Notes: generated by a model not told the origin, from the letters alone. DNA of 64,000 nt from Lanius collurio (GCA_020086605.1 JACBWW010000008.1:18757352-18821351), one strand, 5' to 3'. Positions 13,365 through 24,999 are shown, numbered from the stretch's first letter. Numbers and translations are program-made.

Positions 13365-13900
13365 TCGTTTTTCATTGTGTGTCGGTTGAAGAGATGATAC
13401 ATTTGTTACCCCATTTTTGCCTCTTATTTGTTGTCTGGAAGAAATTTTATCCTTTTGTTTCTGTCTTCTTCAGAGGCTTTAGAAGACAGTATCAGAAAGA
13501 AATGGACCAGAATGGAATAGTACAGTGCTATACACAAACAAGTTTTTGTAGCTCAAGCATGGTAGTCCAGTGACCTGCTGTGATGATACTCCTGAATACT
13601 CTTGTCCACAGAGCACTGTGTTCATGAGGCACCAGTTTCTGTTGATTACTAATTATTGGGTCACAATATATTAACAGTTTTGAAACACAGTGTACTTGAT
13701 GCTCCCTTTTAAATGTAATTGCTATGAATAAGGTATTTTCACCAGGTGTTAAAATACACGGGATCTATGTAAGTAAAATGTCTTATTCTTTTAACCAGGT
13801 GTAGTAGAAACACCAGAGGACTAGTCATGAATATCAATTCAGGTTTTCAGCTGTGTTGATTATACTAACTCCTTTTCATTTGCTTTTCCTACCCTCACAG

Positions 13901-13986
13901 GAATGATTATTTTTCCCCGTACAAAATGCCGGATTATGGGATTCACAGAACAAGCTGGTTACTACTTGCTAATTGAAACCAAAGAA
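13901..13986 (+). other. Candidate exon of unknown transcript
   Basis: The splice signals are nearly ideal. A TACTAAC branch-point match lies at 13863-13869, followed by a pyrimidine-rich tract, the acceptor CCCTCACAG ending at 13900, and the donor GTAAGA starting at 13987. One of the three frames is open across all 86 bases, with an ATG at 13903 (28 codons starting MIIFPRTKC); the other two contain stops. I do not recognise the peptide. It is on the strand opposite to RAB3C, so it could be an antisense noncoding exon. It could also be chance, since no partner exon was identified. Confidence 0.3.
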
Positions 13987-16900
13987 GTAAGAGAAGTAAT
14001 AATTTTCCTTAGGTTATGGCAAAAAGTTATTCAAATAAAATAAGTCATCACAAAAGCTAACCTAGAATGAACATGCTATAAGACAGTTCATGCAGTCAAT
14101 CTGACTTATATGTAGATGTAGAAAAGTGTGATTTTAGGACAATTTTTAATCTTTGTAACAGTTTGGTTTTTGCCCAAAACACTATTCAACAGCACATAGA
14201 AGACAAACAATAACTTTAAGAGATGCATGTGAAATGTAAGAAAACTTGTAATAACAAAGGCACCAGGAAGGCAACTGGTTTGTATCCAAGTGAGTTGTTT
14301 TGGATGCGTGCACTCTGGAAGGATGGAGACATTAAGAAAGCTGTTTCTCAGTTTTGCACCAGAGGTCTGCATAAGTAAAGATAATACAGATGCAATATAA
14401 TTTCACAAGTTCAGTGCATATATTGTGAGCAAATATTCTCTGTGCTTTCAAAACTTTCTAAGTATAGGCCATGCTATAAAAGGATAAGTAGGCAAGATTC
14501 AGAAGTAGAAGAAATCTGAATTAATACAGAGAATAACAAGGCAAATACAGTTAAATAATGATCATAGTTCCTTTCTTGTAATCCTTAGATAAACATACAA
14601 ATCCTTTCAATTTTTGATTTAAGAAAATAAAAGTTCTCACTAGCTACAAAATTCTAGCCATTTTGAAAGATCTGTACCTCTTGACAATGATTTCTCTCAT
14701 GTTCTCTTCCATAAGGTCAAATAGCTTTCTTTTTTTCCCCTGACCTTTTCGAAAACAGTGTTTCTTTTACTCCAGCATGCCATTTGACTTATCCTGGGAT
14801 TGGACTTTGGATGCAGAGAACAGAAAAAAAGAGAGTCATGAGTCTTTCACTAAGCAATAAAGGTTGTTCCCCGTGGCTCAATCTGTCACGTTTTCAAATC
14901 TGCCTTATGATTGTAAAATGCAAATGCTGAAGTGTGCCTTCTTTAGATAGTTCTTTAAAAAAAAGTATGAGATCTTTTGACTAGATAAACAGGAAATGTA
15001 GAGAGCAAGAAAATGGTGATTAGAGATCTCAGGAATGTTTCTTTCCAGTTTTAAACCTGATTTCATCAAGAATGCAAGCATAAATTAGCAAAATACAGTT
15101 CTGAAATTAAGCTAGAAATTTATAGTGGATGTGACACTGAGACAAGATCTGTCTCAAGCACAGATCTCCGATACACACCCATTGAAAAAAATCTGTGGGG
15201 AGTTCTTGTCAGGTTAGAAGACAGATAAAGTACATAGAATCTTATCGGGGGTAAACCATATTGTATTTTCAACAGATAAAGATTCTTCAGTGCTGCATAG
15301 ATACTTGGGTTTGTGACCTTGGCAGATTCTGCAAATCCTTAAAGTCCCAACAGACCAGACTCACACATCAGGCCGCATGACAGCACGCTGCTGATGCATG
15401 AACTGCAGATGCCACAGTAGGGAATGAGAAAGCAGTTGGTAAAAGAACAAGTCTGATGCTCATCACATGAGACTTGACAGGTCTGCATTACAATGAAAGA
15501 CAAGCAAACAGTTCTGTCAGGGATTTTTTTTTCTTCTTCTGATTCTCAGAACAGAAGATACTGTTGGTCTATTCACTGTTAAACTTTGCAACCAGTAGAA
15601 CTGTAACATAGAACTGAAATGCAGCTTTTCATCTTGTGGACAAGGGACCAGCATAAATCACTGAAGTTTTGCTGTTAATGTAAATGAGCATTGGTGTAAT
15701 CTGTCTTTGCACTATTGTTGCCATGGCTACTGGGTCACAGCACCACATACACCATCACATTTTGTGCATCTCCATAGTCTACATGCAATGGTTTTGTTAG
15801 TGTATAGAAAGGGGAGAACATGTGATTTTCCCTTTCTTTTGCATAGCACCACGGTCTTGTCTGTAGTAAGGCTCACGCAGGTCTGTGAAATCAAACAGGC
15901 ATTTCACACTCCTCTCTTTGAAGGCATCTCCCTATGCTGTGTGTCCCGGGGCTGAAGAACAAAAACATCTCACTCTTGACTCACCACCACCTAACATGAG
16001 CACCACTATGCATCTGCATGTCCAGTGACCTGTCCAGGCATGGGCAAAAATGCCACCTGGAGCTGAAGGTGGCAGTAAAATGTCATCTGGCACAACTTTT
16101 GGTACCAACTGTAACTTCAAAAATTTTAAAAACATCTGCTCAGCTATTTCCTGAAAAAGGGCCTTACACTTAGAGTCTGCAAACCATTCAAGAGGAGTTC
16201 AAAGTGATATATATTCATCATGATGGACAGATGGTGATTAAAGATAATACAAATATGCAACTAAAACCCACGCTTAGAATTGTGCAAATACCTGTAGAGA
16301 CATTTACTAGCAGTGCATGCATAGTCAAATTTAAAAATGCATTTAAATTACATATCAAATGTATTGCATTTGTAATGCTTTTGCAACAGGACTTCTGTTC
16401 ACAGTAAAATGTTATCACCATAAACTTTCTGTGTGTCAGAAGAATGGTTCTGCTATTGTGCCTGCATTTCTGTACCATTTTTCACAAGATCTGGCATAGA
16501 CAGGAGGAAGCTCTTACAGTAGAAAAGAGTATACATTAATTTCTATAAAGCAGAGAAATACTTAAGCGTGGCCAACAAAATTGTTTTGTCAGGTCTGTGA
16601 TATGCCACATCACAAATCTGGATGGTCACTGGATGACACCGATGACTCAGGGGTGACAACAGCTCAGATCAATCAGATGACCTAGAGAGAGGGGTTCTGC
16701 TCTGGTAGGAATTCTTGCAGTTTGTCCCGTCAAATAATTTCTGCACTGCCAAAAGGGTTGTTAAAACAACATAGCAGCAAATGCTGTGTAATGAATTAAT
16801 AGGCTTGAGGTTCTGCAGAATGGCCAAGGGAAGCAGCAGCCATAAACCCCATAAAATGGGGTTTAGGCTCTCAAAACAAGCAGTCTGATTTTTTTTTTTT

Positions 16901-19900
16901 CTACTCTTAGTGAGAGGTTGGTTGGTTATAGAAAGAATCTGACCAGTTTTATCAGATATACACACAGTCAGTGAGATGTTATGATGCTGTGTTGATTCAT
17001 TTTGCATCTGACTTGTCTGTCTTCCCTCAGTATGATGTTAGCATAAAGCTTCCAGTAATTAGTGGAAATGACAGATATTGCTATAGTTCATGAATTCTCC
17101 TGCAGTTCATTAGATTATATTTTGAAAGTTTCTGCTATAGTAACTGTAGACTTTAGTAAAAAAAAAGTGAAAAGACAGAATTGAAAGAACTGCATATAGT
17201 CAGCTGGTATATTTTTCAGCCAGAAATACAAAAATGAATGAGTAAAAAAACATATTCACATCTAACTCTAATATAATTTAATTTTTCTTGCTTCTTCTCC
17301 TCTGATAAGAATTTCAAGGCAGAAACACAGTTGTTGCTAATGATATCATGGTGATTTTATCAAGTACTTCCCATGAATACTCTGCAGCTGTGTTAGAAGA
17401 GGCTGTTGTGGAAGGAAACAACCCAATAGCTATTTTTGGGTCCCTTAGCTATGCATGACTCAGGAAGAAAAAGAATCATTGCTTGATTTTCTATTCTGCA
17501 TAGGTACTTAAAACACCAATCATCAGACCTACTCAGACATCAGTCGTATTTCATCAGGGATATGAACACTAAGCCTCTGGAGGTCAAATACGAGGATGTA
17601 ATTCTGTGAGATGCTGATCCCCTGTAGATCTCATTAGCTTTCAGTTAGAGGCATCCACCTTCTCTCAGATCTGAAAACATGGGCTAAAAATCAAAACCAA
17701 GGAAGGAGCTCCAACTCGGCCTTAAATGTCAGATCAACTTCATAGTCATTTGGCATCTTTAAAAGCAGCTAATAATTTGTTCACCCAAGTGGAGATGTTG
17801 AGTGGTTGGTAGTTGCCATACATGATTAATGATATATTGTCTATCTGCATTTTGCTCCTAATTTTCAAGTAAAATGCTTCCACAGTTCCTGGTCTTCCTT
17901 GTTTTACATTATCATGCTAGGGAGCTGGCAGTAGCCTCTAGCATTAGGTCACCATTATTTTCATTGAAGAGGAGCCTTTCTGTTGTTTCAGAGAAATCAC
18001 CGCATCCTGTCTCTAATATCTGCAACTGCCTCTTAATCCATTTGGTATGTTCATTTTTTGGATGTCTTTTTCCTTCTCTTGCTTTTACTTATAGCTAAAT
18101 TCGACACACCTCACCAAAATAACAACTGAATGTGAACATCTGAACCTAAGGGCAAGTTCAGCCACAGTATCTTGGTTTAGCTCACTGTGCCTGGCAATCC
18201 TATGGGCATGCTCATTTGGCATGCAGGGCTGAGGATGCAGAGGAATTAATCAGGAAGGGAATTAATCTGTCTGTTTGCATAGTCTGTCCCAAGTGCTCTG
18301 GAACTTGCAAATTGTGCAGCTAATGAGAGCATAAAGGCAGGAAGATAAAGACGGGATGTGTTGGATTGATGTTTTGCAAATGAACTCAGTTCTGTCATCA
18401 TGACTTCTGCATAAGGTACTGAGAAAAATTCTGGCAGCTGGCCATAGAGTGCACAGTTAGCTATTCTCTGCAGAAACCATTGTGTCATTTTAAGACATTT
18501 CACAGAGCAGGCCAGTTTCCCACAAAGTCAGTGATGGGCCACAAGTAATTTCATTAGCTGTTCCTCTGCAGTAGCAGTTTCTAGCAAGGAGGAATAACAG
18601 ACAGTCCTCAGGGAAGGATCCCTTACCCTGCCATGATTCAGAGAAACTCTCAGTACAGCCAGGTTCCATCTTTCTCATTTTCAACATGCCTAATTGGATT
18701 CTAATCTGCATACATTCTCACAAGTGCAATCAAAATGCCAAACATTAGCTGCTTGTTATGGAAGTGTGAATGTGGTCAGAAATTAGCTTGAAAGTAGATT
18801 TGGATTCTGCTTTTCCCACTGACTGGTTGTTGGCTTAAGAAAGTCCCTTTGTTTCTTTTTCTGTAAAATAAGATACTGAAGATACTGCTGGTCTATACTG
18901 TTGTTCTCTCATCATAGTTGCTGCTGTGATTGGAGTGTTAGGAAAAAAAAAACCAAAAGTTGGAAGAAAAAATATGAGTAAATTAGTTTTATTGTGTTCT
19001 TTGAAAATTGTGCATAATATGGTCCATCTAAGGTGAGATACTTACAAATAAGTACAGATTTTAATCTTGCTTTAGATTTGCTAGCATTTACTGGTATAGC
19101 TTTTCAGATAGCATTTTGCCTGTTCAAATAACTGCATTTTGTAGTTAACAAGTAAAAATATTACTTCAAGAAAATTCAAGATTCTAGAGAATATTGTATT
19201 TTTTAATATTTATCAAAGTCTTGCTAGTTGCTTTGCATAGCAGAAGGAAAACGAGTCTCTATGGCATACACAGTTCAAAAATTATCTACTGAGATATTCT
19301 GGTTATGTTTTTAGCAGGGCCTGATAGTTTGTGTTTACAGTTTCTTCTAACTTATGAACCACTCTTTATGTTCTTGGTGTAGGTAGACTCAGAAGGAAGG
19401 ACTTACTTTAGGCAGCACCTGCTTCCTCAGATTGTAGTACATTATTATTCTCATCTGGTTAGAAACAAAACACAAAACAAAGTCATATGGCTCTAGTTTC
19501 AAGAGTATGAAATGCAGATTTGTGCCTGGTAATGTAATTTGCCACTAGGATTGCCTTCATAATTACTCACCCGTCAACCTCACAAAGCAAAAACATAAGG
19601 AATGTAGTAATGTCAACTTTTTTGTATTCATCCAGTGTACCAGATCATTCCAGACCTATGACAACTACTTAGATATATGACAAGTTCAGTCAACCCACAA
19701 TAGCAATGAACACTCTGATTGTGGACACGTACAGAAAACATGACATCAAGAGCTCTACTGTTCAAATCTGTATTTTTAGGGTAGTCAGAGCTGCAGTATT
19801 AGACATTGGTAAAGAGGCAAGAAAAATGCATTCATGGGACAAACACATACTTTCCTGCACTGGTCTTCTGGCACCATTCCTCTGAGCTCTAATAGCTTGA

Positions 19901-22520
19901 AAGAAGACAGTGCAAAGACTTCTTTTGAACAGAACTGAAGAAAGAAGTCACTTGTTAGATCCAGATGGCCTTTAGTTTTTACCTAAGGAAGTATGACAAA
20001 AAACCCGTATATTTTACATTTTGTTTAAAAAGTCTAGTATCAAAAAGCTTGGCGTGTAATTAAGCAGAAAACTCACTTTCCATGTATTTTTAAACATAAG
20101 ATTTCACTTCTACTGGAAATAATGAGAAGGCGGAACCTATTATTCTGCCTGAGACCTACATCCATGTGTATTCTATCATAGTACTTAATGAGTTTTGTAG
20201 CTTGCTCTTCTCAAATGGGAATAGTTTCACCACATAAACAGTAGGTTTAACACGGGGAACAAACACGATGTTGGTTTTTAAAAGTAATTCATCAGAAAGT
20301 GAAGATGAGAGCAAACGGGAGCTTCAATTATACAGAGGAAAAACAGGTGTATCAATCAATACACTGCACGTATGTAGTAGCTCTTGAGTCAGCCATGCCC
20401 AACAGCATTCAAGAAGCTGGCTTTAGATTTATCACAGAGCTGGCACCTGCTGCTGTTCTTCAGTAGAAGGTGGCTACATAGTCTATTTGATTTGCAGCAA
20501 CAATATTTACCAGATGAGAGGGCAGTCATAGGGAAGAATTTCAAGAAAGATACCTGAGCTGCCTCCACAGCTCAGGAAAGTACACTGGGGCAGTGCCCAG
20601 GCTCTGAATCACAATGAGAAGGAGAAACATAGATTTCAACCATATGAGCAACAGAGGCACTGGAAAGTCATGTAAAAGTGGACAGACAGGGGAAATTGCT
20701 TTTCTGCAATTTTAGGCAGAAGTTGATTTGTGTATGCAGGTGAGATGCAGCAGAATAATGCAAAAAAGAAAAGAAACTTTGCTGCCCAGAGACTGGTGAG
20801 CACTGTACACATATTGCCAGGACAGAGAAGAGCTCTTACAAAATTTCATGACCCCAGGATTATTCCTTAAAAGAATCTTTACTGCTTTCTGGAAAAAAAA
20901 TTACCAGTTGATGCTGAGAACAAACATAGTTTGTAAGTGCCTCACACCATAAGCAAAACCATGTTGGGTTCAAATCCACATGCTTACACTAGTGTCCTAT
21001 GCTTTGTAACACTTTCCTAAGAGAACAAATCTAGTCACCCAGCATATGCTTTTCTTTGCTCCTGCAAAGCTACTTTAAACTACTTCGGCTACGTGAGTAT
21101 CCTGTTTTCCCGATGTCCCTGGATCTGCACTCCAGGGTTTTAACATGCAGTCTATACAAACATTTCAGGCCCTAGGCACTGTAGGCAATCTTGCTGAGTG
21201 TGTTAAACAATAAAGGATACTTAGTGCTGGTGCACAGTTGGCAAGGGAAGAATGAGTGTCTACTGTCCTTCAGCAGCATTGACCGCAAGGGTGTTAAACT
21301 CCAGCCATGGTCTCTAAGCTTTCCTCATGAATCTTCTGGGTCATCTCTCCCTGATAATCACCTTCAATCATTCCTTGGTAAAAGCAAGGAGTACAGTTAG
21401 AATTAAGCTCTAAAGGCACGTTCAATATGGGAGATTTTTCTCCGTGCTAACCAGAATTGCACATAGACCACACATACATTGCTTTGAACAGACACAGTAG
21501 AGGTTTTAATTTATATTCATATTTTATGTCTGACTATTGCAGTTGTCATTTAAGTGACAGAAGTCAGAGTTGGTAGCTCTCTGTTATACAATACTAGTGG
21601 CTGTGCTGTATTTATGCTGCAGTAGGCTGTAGTTTATGCACTAAAATCAGAAGTAGAAAAGGCGATTCATAACATTTAACTGTTTAGTTCATTTTTCTAT
21701 ATGATAATAATACAGGTATATTGTATACCTATTACAGTCTCAACCGCTTGAAGACAAGAAGATTAAACTAGTGAGAACATTTAAAATCTTCCCTTGTACA
21801 CCTAAGAAACAACCATAAAGAAGTCTGTTTTAAGGTAATAAATTAATGTTTACACTAGATTAGTAAAATATTGATTACTGTTAGCATAAAGTCAGCAATA
21901 TCTTTCAAAGTATTTATGTAGATGTCACACAATTTTTTTTGGAAATTTTTGATAAAACAAAGATAATGCCATTAACAATTTAAACTGACTGCACTTAAAG
22001 ACTGTACAACTGGGTACACAAATAAAGTTTGTGTTTCCTTTCTTTTAGAATTACTTTGACTAAGGTTATAATTATAGATAACTAAGGAAAAGGGATGCTC
22101 ATTTTGGGTTAGAGCCAAACCACTACATTATGATAAACATGTCAGTGGTATCAGTACATTTTTTCACATAAAACCTAGTTGTTTTGAGGAAAGATATACT
22201 GGAGATTATTTAAGCCTCATGGATCAACTGCACAAACATTTAATTCCTTTAGGATAGTTTAGAGCAGTCTTTATCCTCCACATTCCCTTCCTGCCCCCTT
22301 TTTCCAAAACTCTGGTGAAGGTTTTTGTCACATCTGATCTTGCTAATATCTTGATAGAGCTCTTTCAGATTGCTCTCAGATTCTTCTTACTCTTTTTCCT
22401 CTACCTGTCAGCACCAAAAGACTGAAATTCTCTGAACCCAGTTCAGAGTGCCCATCCAACAGGGCACTCCAGTCACAGGACTCATCCCACCAGATTTCCC
22501 TTATATCATGTTGTAGTGAG
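13987..22520. other. Noncoding DNA
   Basis: About 8.5 kb of AT-rich sequence without recognisable exons, tRNAs or transposons. The longest open frames (16669-17007, 18246-18503 and 18490-18711, all minus) show no domain, repeat structure or conserved-looking motif. Confidence 0.5.
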
Positions 22521-22804
22521 GGGAATTCTTACAACATATACATAAGACAGCAATGAACTTGGAAGGAAAGATGAAGTGATATTTCTTTAGATGTTCAGGG
22601 ATGATTTTATTCCTCCAGCCACACGGCTGGAGTTCCCAGGCAGACCCCAGTCATGGGACCCTGCTCTCTTCCCAGCCCCCAGGCACCCAAACCACCCAAT
22701 CAGGAACAGGTATGGGGCACACGTGGCATGGGGACAGGGACAGAGACAGACCTGTACACTGCAGGGTCTTTCCCCCCGGGATTCCAGGGGAAGGCACCTC
22801 CACA
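22521..22804 (-). mobile_element. ERV 3' LTR (left copy)
   Basis: This 284-base segment is a direct repeat of 24721-24999, with about 87% identity by eye. On the minus strand it begins TGTGGAGGTGCC, as LTRs begin with TG. A purine-rich tract, AAGAAAGGGTG, sits just before that start at 22807-22818, where a polypurine tract should be, so this is the 3' LTR of a minus-strand element. The outer end is uncertain because no clean target-site duplication is visible. Confidence 0.8.
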
Positions 22805-23020
22805 ATTCACCCTTTCTTATTAAATGAAATAACATTGGAAACAGCTGGATAAACAACAAAACATTTTCAAAGGAAAGGAAGCCACTATCTTGAGTCCCAA
22901 AGTCTCCAAACAGATTCTCTTTGGAACATCAGAAGGGAGACAGGACTTGAGCATGCTTCAGATGGAAACTGAGGAAGGGATTTTCCTTTCTGTACCTGTT
23001 GGAATCTTAGAAAATGACAG
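22805..23020 (-). other. ERV 3' untranslated part with polypurine tract
   Basis: About 216 bases lie between the cold-shock stop codon and the 3' LTR. The part next to the LTR is purine-rich (AAGAAAGGGTGAAT on the minus strand), consistent with the primer for plus-strand DNA synthesis. The remainder resembles nothing I can name and could be the captured transcript's 3' UTR or the parent virus's 3' end. Confidence 0.5.
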
Positions 23021-23482
23021 TTAATTTCTTCCCTCCCTCCTTTTCATCCCTCCCATCGGCATTGCAAAGGGATTCATGGTGAATGGAAAAGCCTGGTTTT
23101 GTGAGGGGTACCAGAAAGGGAAATTTGGGCTGGGCATATATGGGGGATAAAGAAGCATGGGATAAAAGGGGAAGGTGGAATAGGGGAAAGGATAGGGATT
23201 ATGGGGATATTGTCTAGCATATCTACTGCCTTTGACAGGGACACCCCCAGGGTCTGTAACACATGCAGCCTGTGGGCCCTTCCTTCCTTGCACAATTTTA
23301 AATTCTACTCTTTCTCCTTCTTCTAAGCTTGGAACATCACTTTTGGGGTTATTTTTTACAATAACAGATTTATGGACAAAAATAATTTCTCCAGTATCGT
23401 TTTTCAATAAGAAACCGTAATTTTTCTTTACATTATACCACTTTACAGTTCCAGCAACCCTAGCTGCAATAATTTTTTTCAT
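23021..23482 (-). CDS. Y-box-like cold-shock-domain protein inside an ERV
   Basis: This is an intact 153-codon ORF. The chosen ATG (23482-23480) has A at -3, and an in-frame stop lies a little upstream, so the longer frame from a GTG at 23512 is not used. Residues 6-90 match the cold-shock domain of Y-box proteins (YBX family, single-stranded RNA/DNA binding and translational control). RNP1 is seen as KNYGFLLK and RNP2 as IIFVHK; the contact residues corresponding to YBX1 Trp65, Phe74, Phe85 and His87 are present as W15, F24, F35 and H37. The domain ends with the family's GGVPVKGSRYA. The usual C-terminal basic/aromatic islands are replaced by a tail of about 60 residues rich in Pro, Phe, Tyr and Met, ending in a short basic stretch. 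It sits between two LTRs on the ERV's sense strand, without introns, which suggests retroviral capture of a cellular mRNA. An alternative is a processed Y-box copy that inserted into the provirus. Whether it is expressed is unknown. Confidence 0.8.
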   Translation of the reverse strand: MKKIIAARVAGTVKWYNVKKNYGFLLKNDTGEIIFVHKSVIVKNNPKSDVPSLEEGERVEFKIVQGRKGPQAACVTDPGGVPVKGSRYARQYPHNPYPFPYSTFPFYPMLLYPPYMPSPNFPFWYPSQNQAFPFTMNPFAMPMGGMKRREGRN

Positions 23483-23514
23483 TTTTCCGAGTTTCTTTGT
23501 TCTTGCTTTCACTT

Positions 23515-24310
23515 TCGGTTTTTCTCACTCTCGTGTCGGAGCTGCCGCAGCCGGGACCGCTGGGGCTGGGGCCGCCAGCGCGTTCCTGTCACAGGGTCTG
23601 GACTCCTCGGGATCGCGTGTGGGGCCGAGTGGGTCTGGTCTGGCCGTGCTGCTGCACACTGACCCTGCCGGCTGCTCCGCCTTCGGCCACCTCTGCACCG
23701 CCGCTTGGCGCTGTGCTCGCTTCTCCTCTGGAGCTCCGTGTGACTGCTCCACGCTTTCTGGGCGTTCCCACGGCTGCACGGCCGTGCCCTGTGAGGCGTT
23801 CGCGTGTGCGCGGCTTTGTACCGCCGGTGCTGCCGCTGCTGCTGCTGTCGGCTGTGTCACTGCTGGGCACTAGCGCAGTTCCCTTCTCACCCCCACGGCC
23901 CTCTGGCTCTGCTCGGTTTGGCTCACTGTGGTCGCCATAGCGACTGTCACAATCGCTGCTGCCTTTCTCAGCGCAGGGCTGGGAGCGTCGCTCGCCACAC
24001 GACGTGGGGCGGCCATCACCGGCTCACACCTTGGCTGCCACCACTGTCGCCTCTGCCTCAGGACGAACACTGCCAGGCCCAAGCCACCGCGCTGCTCCTG
24101 GCTCCACTCTCGCCACCTCCGGTCTCCCTGCCGGCTCTGCTCCCGCCGTGCCTGGCCTCACTGGCTCTCCCACACCCGGGAGCTCTCTCGCCGCCGCCCG
24201 CAATGCACTTGGCGCCCATGGCCGGGGCCACGCATTCTCCAGGGTGGCGGAGGAGCCCGCTGCAACTCGAGCGCTGCTCGACCACGTGTTCACTGCTGGA
24301 ACCGCAGCAG
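23515..24310 (-). other. GC- and CpG-rich block inside the ERV
   Basis: Composition jumps abruptly at both borders from about 40% GC to very high GC with dense CpG. In several minus-strand frames it encodes Ala/Pro/Gly/Arg-rich sequence. The first part is read as the C-terminal half of the gag-like ORF (to 24024). The rest precedes the cold-shock ORF and could be the captured gene's 5' exon or UTR, since Y-box genes have GC-rich, Ala/Pro-rich first exons. The original frame may have been broken here. Confidence 0.6.
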
Positions 24311-24620
24311 AACACAGCTGATATTGCTCAACAGTCTCCAAAATCAGGTAATATTCATGGAAATAGTCCTGCATCAGCAAGTTTTTTGATTCGGAAATTA
24401 ACTGTGTCCAAACATTCTTCCAAAAGTCCTTGGTAAGAATCAAATCCCAAGAAACATAGAAGACGTTTTTAAACAGCCATGCCAAAAAGTGTCTTAATTC
24501 TTTCTGAGTTTGAATTAAGCTAAAATCTACATATTGCTGTTTAAGAACCTTTTTAACTTTAAGGTAAATGTCTCTTTGTGGTTCAAACAGCCATGAGTCC
24601 TTCCATGAGTCCTCCATCAT
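24024..24620 (-). CDS. Gag-like ORF: matrix-like N-terminus plus Ala/Pro-rich tail
   Basis: A 198-codon ORF starts with tandem methionines about 100 bases inside the 5' LTR. Residues 1-110 are rich in Trp, Phe, Leu and Lys (motif FWKNVWTQLIS near 76-86) and look like a helical retroviral matrix domain, by general character rather than by exact match. From about residue 105 the sequence switches into the GC-rich block and becomes Ala/Pro/Gly/Arg-rich until the stop. No capsid, major homology region or zinc-knuckle motif follows, so gag is truncated. The function is presumably defunct, though in transducing retroviruses a gag remnant often leads into the captured gene. Here a stop and frame change separate the two. 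Confidence 0.6.
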   Translation of the reverse strand: MMEDSWKDSWLFEPQRDIYLKVKKVLKQQYVDFSLIQTQKELRHFLAWLFKNVFYVSWDLILTKDFWKNVWTQLISESKNLLMQDYFHEYYLILETVEQYQLCSAAVPAVNTWSSSARVAAGSSATLENAWPRPWAPSALRAAARELPGVGEPVRPGTAGAEPAGRPEVARVEPGAARWLGPGSVRPEAEATVVAAKV

Positions 24621-24720
24621 TCAGAGATGGGACATCAAAACGAAAGCAAGAAGAGATATCGAGAGTTACTCACGAATTATCTTCTTCAGGGATCGTTTGC
24701 CAGCATTTCTCCACCATTTG

Positions 24721-24999
24721 GGAATCCTTACAACATATATATAGGACAGCAATAGACTTAGAAGAAAAGATGAAGAGATATTTTTGTAGATGTTCTGAGA
24801 TTCTTTAATCCTCCAGCTGCATGGTTGGAGTTCCCAGGCAGCCCAGTCATCGGACCCTGCTCTCTCCTGGGCCCTGGGCACACCAACACACCCAATCAGG
24901 AACAGGTATGGGGCACACGTGACATGGGAGCAGGGACAGGGACAGACCTGTACCCTGCAGGGTCCTTCCCCCCGGAATTTCAGGGGAGGCACCTCCACA
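24721..24999 (-). mobile_element. ERV 5' LTR (right copy)
   Basis: This is the partner of the 22521-22804 repeat. On the minus strand it starts TGTGGAGGTGCC at 24999 and contains ATTAAA (24809-24804) as a likely polyadenylation signal. Downstream of it lies AAATGGTGGAGAAATGC, which begins with TGG as primer-binding sites do, but the tRNA could not be identified. An E-box-like CACGTG core is visible at about 24915. Confidence 0.8.

Larger units (their letters stand above)
22521..24999 (-). mobile_element. Non-autonomous ERV carrying a cold-shock-domain gene
   Basis: Two LTR copies in direct orientation flank about 1.9 kb. In minus-strand order the internal region contains a gag-matrix-like ORF (24620-24024), an extremely GC-rich block (about 24310-23515), an intact Y-box-like cold-shock ORF (23482-23021) and a purine tract before the 3' LTR. 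No protease, reverse transcriptase, integrase or envelope sequence is visible. The element would therefore have depended on a helper virus, as classical host-gene-transducing retroviruses do. The LTR length of about 280 bases and the gag character suggest a betaretrovirus/ERVK-like lineage, but this is only an inference. About 13% LTR divergence indicates an old insertion. Confidence 0.75.

Noticed and set aside
22587..22859. ORFs on both strands over 22.6-22.9 kb and their counterparts at 24.7-25.1 kb
   Set aside because: These are LTR sequence; the similarity between the two sets is due to the LTR repeat.
23483..23512. Upstream extension of the cold-shock ORF by 10 residues
   Set aside because: It would start at GTG, with an in-frame stop a short way upstream; the ATG at 23482 has good context.
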